Source: an uncultured bacterium (GTDB lineage: Bacteria; Bacillota; Clostridia; Oscillospirales; CAG-272). From it: DNA of 35,818 nt. The stretch is taken from positions 1-35,818 of the forward strand of contig CASFDI010000007.1 in the NCBI GenBank assembly GCA_949293405.1. Reading direction: 5' to 3'. Position numbers and translations under genes: made by a program. Below the pieces are notes generated by a model. The model was not told the DNA's origin and searched no databases. It saw nothing but the letters and a program-made list of their open reading frames with translations. Position 1 is the first letter of the stretch; each line of letters opens with the position of its first letter. Shown one piece after another: positions 5,418 through 14,503 of the stretch.

Positions 5418-7697
5418 ATGAAAAAATGCATCTGTGCCGTACTGACGGCTTGCTTCCTGCTCGGATGCATGCCGGTATGGGCGGCAGGAGCGGAGATCAC
5501 CCCGGTGTTCCGGTTCGACTATGAAAACGGCTCTGTCGGGGCGGATATCCCATACCGGAAAGACGCCAATACCGTCACAGTTGTCTGCGGAGAGGATGGC
5601 GGGCGGTGCCTGTCTATCCGTATGGACGATATCATTCCCGACCCCGCGGCGGGGGATATGTACTATCAGCTGCAGGCAGATCGTCTGACCGATGATTACC
5701 TGACCGATCCGGATGCCGCGACCCAACCGCACTATTACAATGCCGATCGGTTTATTTTCTCCTGTTCCCTGTCTACCGAAGGCACCCCCTGTGAGACCAA
5801 CATTCACGCAGTCACCACCGGCAAGACCGCACGCCCCACACTCTTCAATGTAGCATCGGGCGGACAGGTCCGGACAGGCGGCGGCACAGCACTGGGAACG
5901 GTCAGTCCGGGCAGTTGGCTCCATCTGACCGCGGTCATGGATCTGTCCACGCAAACGGTTACCTATTTTGCAGACGGGGTAATGCTGGTCGCAGACGAAG
6001 CAATGAAAACCGGTGCCGAAACAGTCAGTTATTTCAACTTCGGCATTCACGGCAAAGAGAGCAATCAGGGCACCTCCCTGCTGGTGGACAATCTGACCCT
6101 CTCCTACGGGTCGGCGGACCAGTTGACCGACGAGTATTTTGCACAGACATTTCCGCTCAACGCATCGGGCGGTCAGCAGCCCTCGGCAGAAGCTCTGCGC
6201 ATTCTGCTGATGCGAGGATTTAAAGACAGCGTAATCGGAAAAGCATACCGTAAGGAAGTCTGTTCGGTTGCGGGCGACGCCGGAAACCGCTACCTGCAGA
6301 TCAGGATGGACGGTGTAAACGACTGTTATTACCACCTTGACGCGGACGAAAGCGGTGACTACCGTACCGATCCGGATGCAGAAAAAAACACCTATTATTT
6401 TAACTCGGAACTGTTGGTCTTTTCATTTGACATTTCAAGAGGGGCGGCTCCGCTGCCCTCCGGCCATGTCGAGATCAAAAGTACCGGCGCCTCCCAGGCC
6501 AACGCCACACTGGTCCGATTCACCCCGGAAGGACTGCTTTCCACTGCGTCGGGCACCCCGCTCGGAACGGCAGAAGAGGGGGTATGGACCGGCATCGCCG
6601 TAGGGGTGGATCTCGCAGCGAAAACCGTCAGTTACTATGTTGACCGGCAGTGGGTGTGCGATGAATCGCTGGCATACGACGCGCAAACCGTGTGTTACCT
6701 GAATATCAACGCGCGCAAAGGCGCGGAATATACCGGAAGCACCGTTCTTTTTGACAATCTGACGGTGGGTTACGGAAGGCTGACGCCGGAATACTTCATG
6801 ACCCCGGTACTCTACAAAACCGGAAGCGGGACTTTTACCCGTTTTTACGAAGGCGAAACCTTTCTTCTGCCTGCGGACGCCCCCTACTGGATCGGACAGG
6901 TCGGAGGAGTGACCCGGCTTTTCGAAGCGGGCGAGCAACTCAACCTCACCGATGGGCTCTCTTTCACAGGTCTGTCAGTCGGACTGGAAGTGCTGGAAGG
7001 CGCGGCCATCCGGGTAGACTATCACCGGGGACTGCGCTTCGGGGTGGCTGTCAACCGGCGGGACTATGACCTGCTGACACAGGCATTCGGCAATGATGCC
7101 GTACAGGTCAGTATTCTGATCGTCCCCACCGACTACCTGGCTGACGGCACCCCGTTTACGGAGGAAGCACTATCCGTAAAATATCCCGAACTGGCGAAAG
7201 TGATCAACGACAGCTGGTTTGCTCAGGATGAAGAACAGTATTACTGCTATGGCACCCTCTCCCAACTCAAGCCTGCAAACTACGCGCGCTCTTTTTCCGC
7301 TGCGGCATTTCTCACAGTCACCATGCCCGACCGCACCACACGCACCATCTACGCGGCCTATGACCCGGCAAGTCACGCACGCAGTGCGTACGGAGTGGCA
7401 CAGGCCGTTTATGAGGACACGGAAAACCAGTACTCTGAAGAAGTCCGCAATGCATCGCGCATGTATCTTGACGGGGTAGTGGATCTGACTGTCACGGACG
7501 GGGCATGCCGACTGACCAATCCGACAGCAGGATATACTTCCCCGTATACAGTGCTGTCCTGCGAAGACAGCGTTGCCGTGATCGGGACCGACCGGGCGGA
7601 AACCGACGGACTGTTCTGTTCGGTAATGGTCAACGGGACCGTTCTCTACGGTCTGACCCCCTCCGACGGAAAACTGCAGATTCCCGTCGCGCCGTAA
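5418..7697 (+). CDS. Secreted protein with two LamG-like repeats and a C-terminal surface domain
   Basis: A 759-residue exported protein. MKKCICAVLTACFLLGC gives a basic start and hydrophobic core. LLGC at 14-17 could be a lipobox, or cleavage may occur after WAAGA, so lipid anchoring is undecided. Two repeats of about 210 residues (roughly 28-232 and 260-455) share the order RCLSIRMD/RYLQIRMD, a YYQL/YYHL strand, LTDP/RTDPDA, YFADGV/YYVDRQ and LLVDNLTLSYG/VLFDNLTVGYG. This looks like the concanavalin A-like jelly-roll (LamG/laminin-G_3) fold used for sugar binding. Residues 460-759 form a different domain (GLRFGVAVNRRDY, SAYGVAQAVYED) seen in other Clostridial surface proteins, with unknown function. 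Start ATG 5418 has AAGGGAGG eight bases upstream. The lyase gene follows after 25 bases, so this protein may bind or present the lyase's polysaccharide. Confidence 0.75.
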   Translation: MKKCICAVLTACFLLGCMPVWAAGAEITPVFRFDYENGSVGADIPYRKDANTVTVVCGEDGGRCLSIRMDDIIPDPAAGDMYYQLQADRLTDDYLTDPDAATQPHYYNADRFIFSCSLSTEGTPCETNIHAVTTGKTARPTLFNVASGGQVRTGGGTALGTVSPGSWLHLTAVMDLSTQTVTYFADGVMLVADEAMKTGAETVSYFNFGIHGKESNQGTSLLVDNLTLSYGSADQLTDEYFAQTFPLNASGGQQPSAEALRILLMRGFKDSVIGKAYRKEVCSVAGDAGNRYLQIRMDGVNDCYYHLDADESGDYRTDPDAEKNTYYFNSELLVFSFDISRGAAPLPSGHVEIKSTGASQANATLVRFTPEGLLSTASGTPLGTAEEGVWTGIAVGVDLAAKTVSYYVDRQWVCDESLAYDAQTVCYLNINARKGAEYTGSTVLFDNLTVGYGRLTPEYFMTPVLYKTGSGTFTRFYEGETFLLPADAPYWIGQVGGVTRLFEAGEQLNLTDGLSFTGLSVGLEVLEGAAIRVDYHRGLRFGVAVNRRDYDLLTQAFGNDAVQVSILIVPTDYLADGTPFTEEALSVKYPELAKVINDSWFAQDEEQYYCYGTLSQLKPANYARSFSAAAFLTVTMPDRTTRTIYAAYDPASHARSAYGVAQAVYEDTENQYSEEVRNASRMYLDGVVDLTVTDGACRLTNPTAGYTSPYTVLSCEDSVAVIGTDRAETDGLFCSVMVNGTVLYGLTPSDGKLQIPVAP

Positions 7698-7722
7698 CGA
7701 TGGACGGAAGGAGAACATCAAG

Positions 7723-10672
7723 ATGAAAACACTGATCCGCGCAGCCCTGTGCCTGACGCTGGTGCTGCTCTGCACTCTGACCCCAGGCGCATGCGGCAAG
7801 AAAAACCCCACCCCTACCGACACCTCTGCCGAACCGGCGGGGACCACTCCGCCCCCATCCGGTGAAGTCACCCTGACCGGCGACTACCGCATCGTCATGT
7901 CCTCCTCCCCCTCTGAAGTCCCGTCGGGGGGCAGCCGTGCAGATCCGCTCGGCCATTCAGATGAAAACCGGACTGAGCCTCACGGTTGCCAAGGATGACA
8001 CCCCGGACGAAGGTCCCGAAATCCTGCTTGGCATGTGCGACCGGCCGTCATGCACGGAGGCGAGAACTCACTATGACGCCGCCCGCGTAAACCAGGACAC
8101 CGGCGTATACCTTCTGATGTGCGTCGGTGAGGACATTGTGCTGATGGGCGACTCGGCGCGGTCCACCCAGATGGCGGTTGACCTGCTGATCGGGGATTAC
8201 CTCGGCAGCAGCGGAGACGCAGTGTTCCCGGGCGATCTTCTGATTGTAAAAACCTACAGCATTTCCGCTTATGAAGAAGAGGAGGCGCAGAAAGAATTGC
8301 AGGAAAAACCGGATGAGGTCTTCAGCCTGATGGATCAGCTGAATTCCGCCGATTTCGGACAGGTGACACCGCTGTCCTCCACAGCCTACCCTGCTCCTTC
8401 CGTGTATCCCACCGAAGGGCAGCACCCGCGCGTGATGTTTAACGGCGAAACGCTGCAGGAAATCCGGGGCAACCTTACCGCAAACGAAAACAGATACGCA
8501 TACGCCGCCTATCTCGAGCGCGCGGAGCAGTCTGTCACCGGTATTCTGCCGGCCGTAACCGAAAGCACCTCCAAGCATGCCAACTACGACACCAATGTGC
8601 TCGCGGTCATTGAAGCGAAAGCCTTCCGTTACGCGCTGACCGGAGAAGAACTGTACGGCTATCAGGCCATCCTGGCCATTCAGAACTTTATCCGCACACT
8701 GGAAATCCAGACCGCTCCCGAAAAGGGTGCCTCGGATTACATGGGAGATGTCTACCGCGCCTACGGCTATACCATGTATATGGCAGCGCAGGTCTATGAC
8801 TGGTGCTATGACCTGCTCACTCCCGCAGACCGGCAGCGTATCGTCGCGGGGATCGAGTCCCTGATCGCACCGCATCTCGAGGTGGGCTTCCCGCCCAGCG
8901 GCCAGGGCGCGATTGTAGGCCACGGGAGTGAGGCGCAGCTGTTGCGCGACTGGCTCTCCTTTGCGATTGCGACCTACGACGAATATCCGGACCTCTACAC
9001 CTATGTGATGGGAAGAATTGAATCCGAATATGTGCCTGCGCGCAATTTCTACTATGCGTCAGGCATGCATTCACAGGGCAACAGTTACGGGCCGTACCGG
9101 TTTACCTTCGAGCTGACATCACTTCACCTGTACCGCACCATGTGCGGCAAAGAACTGTATGCAGTGGACATGGGTGAAGTGGCGCGTTCCTTCATTCACA
9201 ATCTGCGTCCGGACGGGACACTGCTGCGGATCGGAGACGATACCAATCAGCGCGGCACCACCTTCAATCTCAACAACTACGGCTATTGCCTGTTCTATGC
9301 CGCGGCAATCTGCAACGATCCGGTTGCGAAATCACAGGCGCGGTGGGGTTTGCAGAATTTCAGCAAATTCTCGTACAACGATCAGTCCCTCTCCTGTGTG
9401 CAGTTCCTGATTCTCAACGATCCCGATCTGACCGATTCCCCGCTCGAAACCCTGCCGCTCGCCATATTCAACGGCACCCCGGTCGGACAGATCATCGCGC
9501 GCACCTCGTGGACCGATCCGGACGCCGCCATGCTCTATATGAAGATTGGCGAATACTTTGCAGCCAATCATGAACATAAGGATGTCGGCTCCTTCCAGAT
9601 TTTCTACGGCGGAATACTGGCGTCAGACTCCGGCTTCTACGATACTTACGGATCCGAAGTGGACACCAGTTACACCAAATCCACCCTGGCACACAACAGC
9701 CTGCTGATCTATGACCCGGACGAAAACACCGGCAGTCAGGCCAATGTGGGCGGACAGAAAGCGGACGCCGGAGAATCCCCAACGCTGGAAAGCTGGCTGG
9801 GGCGCGACTATACCCGCCGGGCCGATGTGCTGGGCTACGCCATCCGCAACCAGGAGGACGGCTCCCTGCTCTCCACCTATCTGTCGGGCGACCTGACTGC
9901 GGCATACAACGCCGAAAAAGCGGATGAAGTGGTGCGATACATGCTGGGCTTCTTCACGGGTGACTCCCAGCAGCCGCTGGTATTCTTCGTATTTGATAAA
10001 ATCACCGCCGACAGTCCCGACTACCGCAAGACCTTCCTGCTGCACTGCGAAGAGATGCCCACGGTGGAAGGCAACCGCACGGTCATTACCCACGACGGCG
10101 GCGTGCTGGTCAACCAGACTCTGCTCCCCGGTGCGGATCAGCTGGAGATCACCGTAGTGGAAGGCAGTTATGTGATCGACGGAGAAAACCCGGAAATCAA
10201 CCGTTACAACGACCAGAACCCGCCGTGTGAGCGTGGCTGGGGTCGGATTGAAATTTCCCCGACAACCGGCAGAAACACTGACTACCTGCTCAATGTCATG
10301 TATGTGACGGCAGACGGACAGCCCACCGACTCTGTTGCCCTGGAATACGAAAACGCCGATCTGGCGGGCGCCTCTCTTCTGGGATACGCGGCTTTCTTCT
10401 CCAAGACAGTCGAACGCATCGCACACCGCACCACGGTCTGCGCATACGGAGAAGGAGAAACGCTCTTCACGGTTGCGGGCATTGCGGCCGGCGCGTGGGA
10501 AGTATACAGCCAGGACGGCACCCTGCTGCAGAGCGTAACCGTTACGGATGAAGCGGGCATCCTGGAATTCACTGCAGAGGCCGGTACCTATGTGCTGCTG
10601 CCCGAAGGCGGAGATTTTCACGATATCCCGGGCGATGGGGCCTATCCCGATCCGTACGGACCTGCTGCATAA
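7723..10672 (+). CDS. Heparinase II/III-type polysaccharide lyase lipoprotein, frameshifted
   Basis: Two frames joined by one base form a protein of about 982 residues. The first frame (7723-7998) has a lipoprotein signal with lipobox PGAC (Cys24) and a Thr/Pro-rich spacer. The second runs to 10672. Dropping one G from the G6 run at 7926-7931 restores a smooth reading (EVPSGAAVQIRSAIQMKTG). The joined protein has an alpha-helical domain from HPRVMFN onward (roughly residues 235-560), as in heparinase II/III-like lyases. A beta domain follows with the family block HKDVGSFQIFYGG, SDSGFYDTYGS and AHNSLLIYDPDE. Such enzymes cleave uronic-acid polysaccharides by beta-elimination outside the cell. 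Which glycan is not readable. RBS GAAGGAG precedes the ATG at 7723. Second gene of the LamG operon, followed by a strong terminator. If the indel is real, only a 91-residue lipopeptide is made unless ribosomes slip. Confidence 0.8.
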
Positions 10673-10717
10673 ATTCCCGGACATAGAAACCAAAGCACAG
10701 ATCATCAGAACAAATAA

Positions 10718-10750
10718 GGGCCTGCCGCTGTCTTGGCGGCAGGCCCTTTT
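10718..10750. terminator. Bidirectional rho-independent terminator
   Basis: GGGCCTGCCGC (10718-10728), seven-base loop, GCGGCAGGCCC (10736-10746), then TTTTCTTT. It ends the lyase operon and, with weaker T-rich flank on the other strand (TTATTTG), probably also the convergent ABC operon. Confidence 0.9.
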
Positions 10751-10803
10751 CTTTCAGAACTGCGGACGCAGTACCCGCACAAAACCCGTCATTTTCCCTT
10801 GCA

Positions 10804-12489
10804 TCAGGTGACGGTATGCAGGACTGCATCCTCCATGCGGTATATCCGGTCCGCAATCGCCATAGTGGATTCCCGGTGTGAAACCAGGAGAATGCACCGT
10901 TGTCCCTTCTGCCGCAGCAGGGACTGCAGAATCATGCCCTCATTGATGCTGTCCACATTGCTGGTAGGCTCGTCCAGCAGAATCAGCCCGCTGCCGCGCA
11001 GAAATGCCCGGGCAAGTCCGATGCGCTGTTTTTCCCCTGCAGACAGCCGGTCCCCCATGGTGCCCACCCGGGTCTGATACCCCTGTGGCAGAGACATGAT
11101 AAGATCGTGTACAGATGCCATTCTGCACGCCTGTTCCATCTGTTCCTGCGTGGCATCCGGTTTTGCTATTTTCAGATTTTCCTCAATAGTTTCATCAAAA
11201 AGGTAGGTGCTCTGGGAAACCATGGTTACATTGGTCAGCAAACTGTCTGTATCAATCTGATCAATATCGGTACCGTTGTAAAGGATGACACCCTCCTGCT
11301 TTTCCCAGAAACGCAGCAGCAGCCGGAGCAAGGTGGATTTGCCGGAGCCGCTTTCTCCTACAATCCCTACAATCTCTCCTTTACGGGCATGCATGCAGAT
11401 GTTATGCAGGATTTCCTTTTGCCGGTCATATGAAAAAGAAAGCCCCTGCACATCCAGCTGTTCAAAAGAAAAGCCAGTCCCGTTTTTCACTGCACGCACC
11501 GCCGGCTCTTCCGCAAGCAGGTTCAGGAGCCGGTCCCCGCTTGCAAAGGTCTGTGTCAGATTGCCGGGCAAGGCAGATATGGCCAGAACAGGCCCGAAAC
11601 TGCTGGATACTGCCACTGCACCGATCAGCATTCTGCCCGCAGTCAGTTCCGTACGGTATACCAGCAGGATCCCAATCCCGACTGTAACAAGCACCGAGAT
11701 GCTGACCAGAAGTTCCGTTGCGGCACCCATACGCGCCACATCACGCTTCATAGCTTTACTCTGGGAACAAAGACGCGCGGAACGCACGTTGATTTCCTCA
11801 AGACGCAACTGTTCCGCCCGATGCAGAACAATATCCCGGATCCCACGGATGCTGTCGAGAAAAAACGCATTGAATAAGGCAAACTCATTCCTGTAAAGGA
11901 CCCCCGATCTTTTGAGCCGTTTGGCGGAGAGGATAGGCATGCACACCCCGATCAGCAGGTACCCGGCCAGTGCCGTCAGAGCCAGCCACCATGACGAAAC
12001 CGCCCCCACGAAGACAAACACGCCCGTGCTGACCAGCACCGCAATGCAGACCGGTGAAAGGGTATGCGCATAGAAAACCTCCAGCGTCTCAATATCTGAA
12101 GTGATCATGGCAATGATATTACCCTTCTGCTTATTCTCCAGTTTAGCGGGACACAGCGTGCGCAGTGCCGTGAAAATCCGGTCCCGCAGTACCGCGAGAA
12201 GCCGGAAAGCAATATAGTGATTGCCGTACTGCTCCAGATAGCGCAGCCCGCCCCGTACCACGCCGCACCCGACGGCCAGGGCCATGATCGCCCCCCAGGA
12301 AAGCGGGATCTGCTCCCCCATCGCCTTTGCAACGCCGACGGCGCCGGACACCGTAACTCCCATCGCAGCCAGAAATCCGATACTGCCGTTGATCACCGCA
12401 AGTATCATCACATAAAACAGGCTTCCCAGCAGCACCACCAGGCTCGCCATGATCCGTATACCGCTGCGGCGGATTGTATTCTGCTTCAT
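10804..12489 (-). CDS. ABC exporter half-transporter, permease-ATPase fusion (second subunit)
   Basis: A 561-residue fusion of a six-helix type IV (exporter) membrane domain (about 1-300) with an ATPase domain. Walker A GESGSGKST is near residue 377, the Q-loop at MVSQSTYLFD, signature LSAGEKQR, Walker B LILLDEPTSNVD near 500 with its Glu present, and H-loop His in VSHRES. The signature is degenerate (LSAGE instead of LSGGQ), common in heterodimers with one weak site. It starts at ATG 12489 with GGAGG seven bases upstream and overlaps the stop of the first subunit by four bases (ATGA), so the pair is translationally coupled. Substrate unknown. The pair resembles CydDC/YbtPQ-like heterodimers in layout, but sequence alone does not decide between drug, peptide, thiol or metallophore transport. 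Confidence 0.88.
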   Translation of the reverse strand: MKQNTIRRSGIRIMASLVVLLGSLFYVMILAVINGSIGFLAAMGVTVSGAVGVAKAMGEQIPLSWGAIMALAVGCGVVRGGLRYLEQYGNHYIAFRLLAVLRDRIFTALRTLCPAKLENKQKGNIIAMITSDIETLEVFYAHTLSPVCIAVLVSTGVFVFVGAVSSWWLALTALAGYLLIGVCMPILSAKRLKRSGVLYRNEFALFNAFFLDSIRGIRDIVLHRAEQLRLEEINVRSARLCSQSKAMKRDVARMGAATELLVSISVLVTVGIGILLVYRTELTAGRMLIGAVAVSSSFGPVLAISALPGNLTQTFASGDRLLNLLAEEPAVRAVKNGTGFSFEQLDVQGLSFSYDRQKEILHNICMHARKGEIVGIVGESGSGKSTLLRLLLRFWEKQEGVILYNGTDIDQIDTDSLLTNVTMVSQSTYLFDETIEENLKIAKPDATQEQMEQACRMASVHDLIMSLPQGYQTRVGTMGDRLSAGEKQRIGLARAFLRGSGLILLDEPTSNVDSINEGMILQSLLRQKGQRCILLVSHRESTMAIADRIYRMEDAVLHTVT

Positions 12490-14234
12490 CGTGATTCCTC
12501 CTGTATAGATGAGTTTACATTTTTATAGCCCTCTTCCCATGCTTTCTGCGTATTGTAAAGGGCAGCATACCCACCCCGACGCGCCATCAGTTCCTGATGC
12601 GTACCGTGTTCCCGTACAGCACCGTTTTCCATGTAATAAATACAATCTGCTCCAATCACATTTTCCAGTCTGTGCGAAATCACCACTACACATTTCGATT
12701 GGCTCATGCGCCGGATATTCTGCATGATGATGGCTTCACTTTCCACATCAATATTGCTGGTTGCTTCATCAAATAAATAGATATCTTTGTCGGCCACCAG
12801 ATGGACTGCCAGTGCAAGGCGCTGCTTCTGTCCTCCGGAGATATTGCCCGCATCTTCTGCAATGACCATATCAGGTCCTCCGTTTTCCCGGATGAATTCA
12901 GAAAGGTTCACCTGCTCCAGCGCCTGCATGATCCGCTCGTCAGTAACACCCGGGCAGGCCAGCATGAAATTCGCGCGAACAGTGTCATTGAACAGATACG
13001 AATCATACGAAACAACCGCCAGGCGGGCATAATAAGAGTTCCGCGACACCTGGTCAAGACCGGCGCCCCCCACCGTCACCGTACCGCTGACCGGTCTTGC
13101 CGTACCGGCAAGCAGGCTGACGATGGTGCTCTTCCCGCATCCGGACTCTCCTACGATGGCGGTCATCCCCCGCTGTGGAAAGAACATACTGACATTCCGG
13201 ATTACATTCCGCGTACCGTCATACGAAAATGTGACATTCCGCAATGCAAGGCCGCAATGTGTTACCTCCTGTTTACCCCAGGCAGGTTCCTTTTTTTCGA
13301 GCAAAGCCAGAATCTTTCTGCCTGCGCTGGCTCCGTTCATCGCCACATGAAAAGCACTCCCCAAAGCACGCAAGGGCAGAAAGAATTCCACTGCTATCAA
13401 AACCACGAACAAAGCGGAAACAGGAGTTGTCCACCCCTTCAGAAGCCCCACCAGACTCACCGCAATTCCTGCCGCCGCTCCTCCGTATGCAACCAGATCC
13501 ATAATGGTCGTACTTGAGAGTTGCATCACCAGTACTTTCATGGTGATACGGCGGAATTCTTCGGCACTCTGATTCATTCTGATCTGCCGTGCGGCATCCG
13601 CCTGAAAGATTTTCAGCTCACGCATCCCCTGCAAACTGTCCAGAAACGCATCCCCCATGGAAGTATATTGACCCCAGTACTTTGCAAAAATCCGTTTGGC
13701 ATATCTGGATACCCCAATGATGGAAAGCGGTATCAGGGGCACGCAGGCAAGCAATACCAGAGATGCGCGCCAGTCCACCCATACACAAATCCCGAACAGC
13801 AGCAACGGCGCCAGCATCGCATAAAAGAACTGCGGCAAATAAGAAGAAAAATACAGATCCAGCTGTTCTGTTCCCTCCAGAGATATCTGGGTAAGTCCTG
13901 CCATACTCATGGAATCGGTGCTCCTGGTCCCGAGCGCCAGAATTTTGCGGTAGGTGCGTTCGCGCAATTCCCCTTTGACCGTCCTCCCCAACATGTCCCT
14001 GAATGCGGCCGAACAACGCGCCGCTGCATACCGTACCGCGGCAGCCATCATCACAACCGCTGCAGGAAACAGATAAGCGACCGCTTCCCTTTTTTCAAGC
14101 ATCAGGTATACGGCCCGGCATATTCCCGCCGTAATGGCAACATTCGCAAGCATACTGAGTATCATCAGAAGAACCGCATACACCACATATCTGCGCTCCT
14201 TTCCAATCAGACGCAACAGCTCTTTATCAAACAT
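12486..14234 (-). CDS. ABC exporter half-transporter, permease-ATPase fusion (first subunit)
   Basis: A 582-residue partner of the downstream subunit. Membrane helices occupy about residues 15-310. The ATPase has Walker A GESGCGKST near 362, signature ISGGQKQR, Walker B DIYLFDEATSNIDVES near 485 and H-loop His in VVISHRL, so this subunit carries a complete signature. I chose ATG 14234 (MFDKELLRLIGK) with GGAGG five bases upstream; the longer frame runs into the operator region. The gene is preceded by a perfect sigma-A promoter (14403-14431) and by three copies of a GCAATTGC-core palindrome. Transcription is therefore probably strong when a repressor is released. Related pairs in Bacillota are often metal- or siderophore-linked, which I mention only as an inference. 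Confidence 0.88.
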   Translation of the reverse strand: MFDKELLRLIGKERRYVVYAVLLMILSMLANVAITAGICRAVYLMLEKREAVAYLFPAAVVMMAAAVRYAAARCSAAFRDMLGRTVKGELRERTYRKILALGTRSTDSMSMAGLTQISLEGTEQLDLYFSSYLPQFFYAMLAPLLLFGICVWVDWRASLVLLACVPLIPLSIIGVSRYAKRIFAKYWGQYTSMGDAFLDSLQGMRELKIFQADAARQIRMNQSAEEFRRITMKVLVMQLSSTTIMDLVAYGGAAAGIAVSLVGLLKGWTTPVSALFVVLIAVEFFLPLRALGSAFHVAMNGASAGRKILALLEKKEPAWGKQEVTHCGLALRNVTFSYDGTRNVIRNVSMFFPQRGMTAIVGESGCGKSTIVSLLAGTARPVSGTVTVGGAGLDQVSRNSYYARLAVVSYDSYLFNDTVRANFMLACPGVTDERIMQALEQVNLSEFIRENGGPDMVIAEDAGNISGGQKQRLALAVHLVADKDIYLFDEATSNIDVESEAIIMQNIRRMSQSKCVVVISHRLENVIGADCIYYMENGAVREHGTHQELMARRGGYAALYNTQKAWEEGYKNVNSSIQEESR

Positions 14235-14281
14235 TTTTACCTCCTGTCTGTCAACCCTGCAATTGCGGCATCCTACGCCTA

Positions 14282-14299
14282 ATGTTTGCAATTGCTAAC
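14282..14299 (-). promoter_or_regulatory. Operator-like palindrome, copy 1
   Basis: ATGTTTGCAATTGCTAAC, an imperfect palindrome of the form GTTwGCAATTGCwAAC, repeated exactly at 14343-14360. It lies in the 5' leader of the ABC pair. The GCAATTGC core recurs once more at 14259-14266. Confidence 0.65.
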
Positions 14300-14342
14300 A
14301 CATTGCCTTTGAAAAACCCATGCGTCTGACATGCGCGGGCAT

Positions 14343-14360
14343 ATGTTTGCAATTGCTAAC
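14343..14360 (-). promoter_or_regulatory. Operator-like palindrome, copy 2
   Basis: Exact 18-base repeat of 14282-14299, centred 61 bases away (near six helical turns) and about 36-53 bases downstream of the expected transcription start. Two identical palindromes in one leader suggest a dimeric repressor bound to both sites. Confidence 0.65.
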
Positions 14361-14383
14361 TACCGGCCGGAAAAATAAGCCAC

Positions 14384-14400
14384 ATCGCGACTTACGCGAT
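14384..14400 (-). promoter_or_regulatory. Palindrome at the transcription start
   Basis: ATCGCG-ACTTA-CGCGAT, perfect six-base arms, starting three bases past the -10 box and covering the expected +1. Its position suits a second, different repressor, but chance symmetry is possible. Confidence 0.4.
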
Positions 14401-14402
14401 TT

Positions 14403-14431
14403 ATTATACTCATCGTGCACAGACATGTCAA
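14403..14431 (-). promoter_or_regulatory. Perfect-consensus sigma-A promoter of the ABC pair
   Basis: Minus strand TTGACA (14431-14426), a spacer of exactly 17 bases, and TATAAT (14408-14403). Both hexamers match consensus fully. The next minus-strand feature upstream is the terminator of the AAA ATPase gene. Confidence 0.9.
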
Positions 14432-14439
14432 GTCCTTGT

Positions 14440-14479
14440 AAAAAAATCCCGTGGCGCCGGAGAAATGCTCCGGCGCCAC
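14440..14479 (-). terminator. Rho-independent terminator of the AAA ATPase gene
   Basis: On the minus strand GTGGCGCCGGAG (14479-14468), a five-base loop, CTCCGGCGCCAC (14462-14451), then GGGATTTTTTT. A 12-bp perfect GC-rich stem with a seven-T tail. Confidence 0.92.
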
Positions 14480-14503
14480 AGGCGGTATCCGTAGACAGGA
14501 TTA

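Noticed and set aside
7937..10672. Second lyase frame as an independent gene starting at 7937
   Set aside because: No ribosome site at its first ATG, and the sequence joins smoothly to the upstream signal-peptide frame after one base change.
9623..10705. Minus-strand open frame of 360 codons
   Set aside because: Antisense to the lyase C-terminal domain and extends into its terminator; no start signal.
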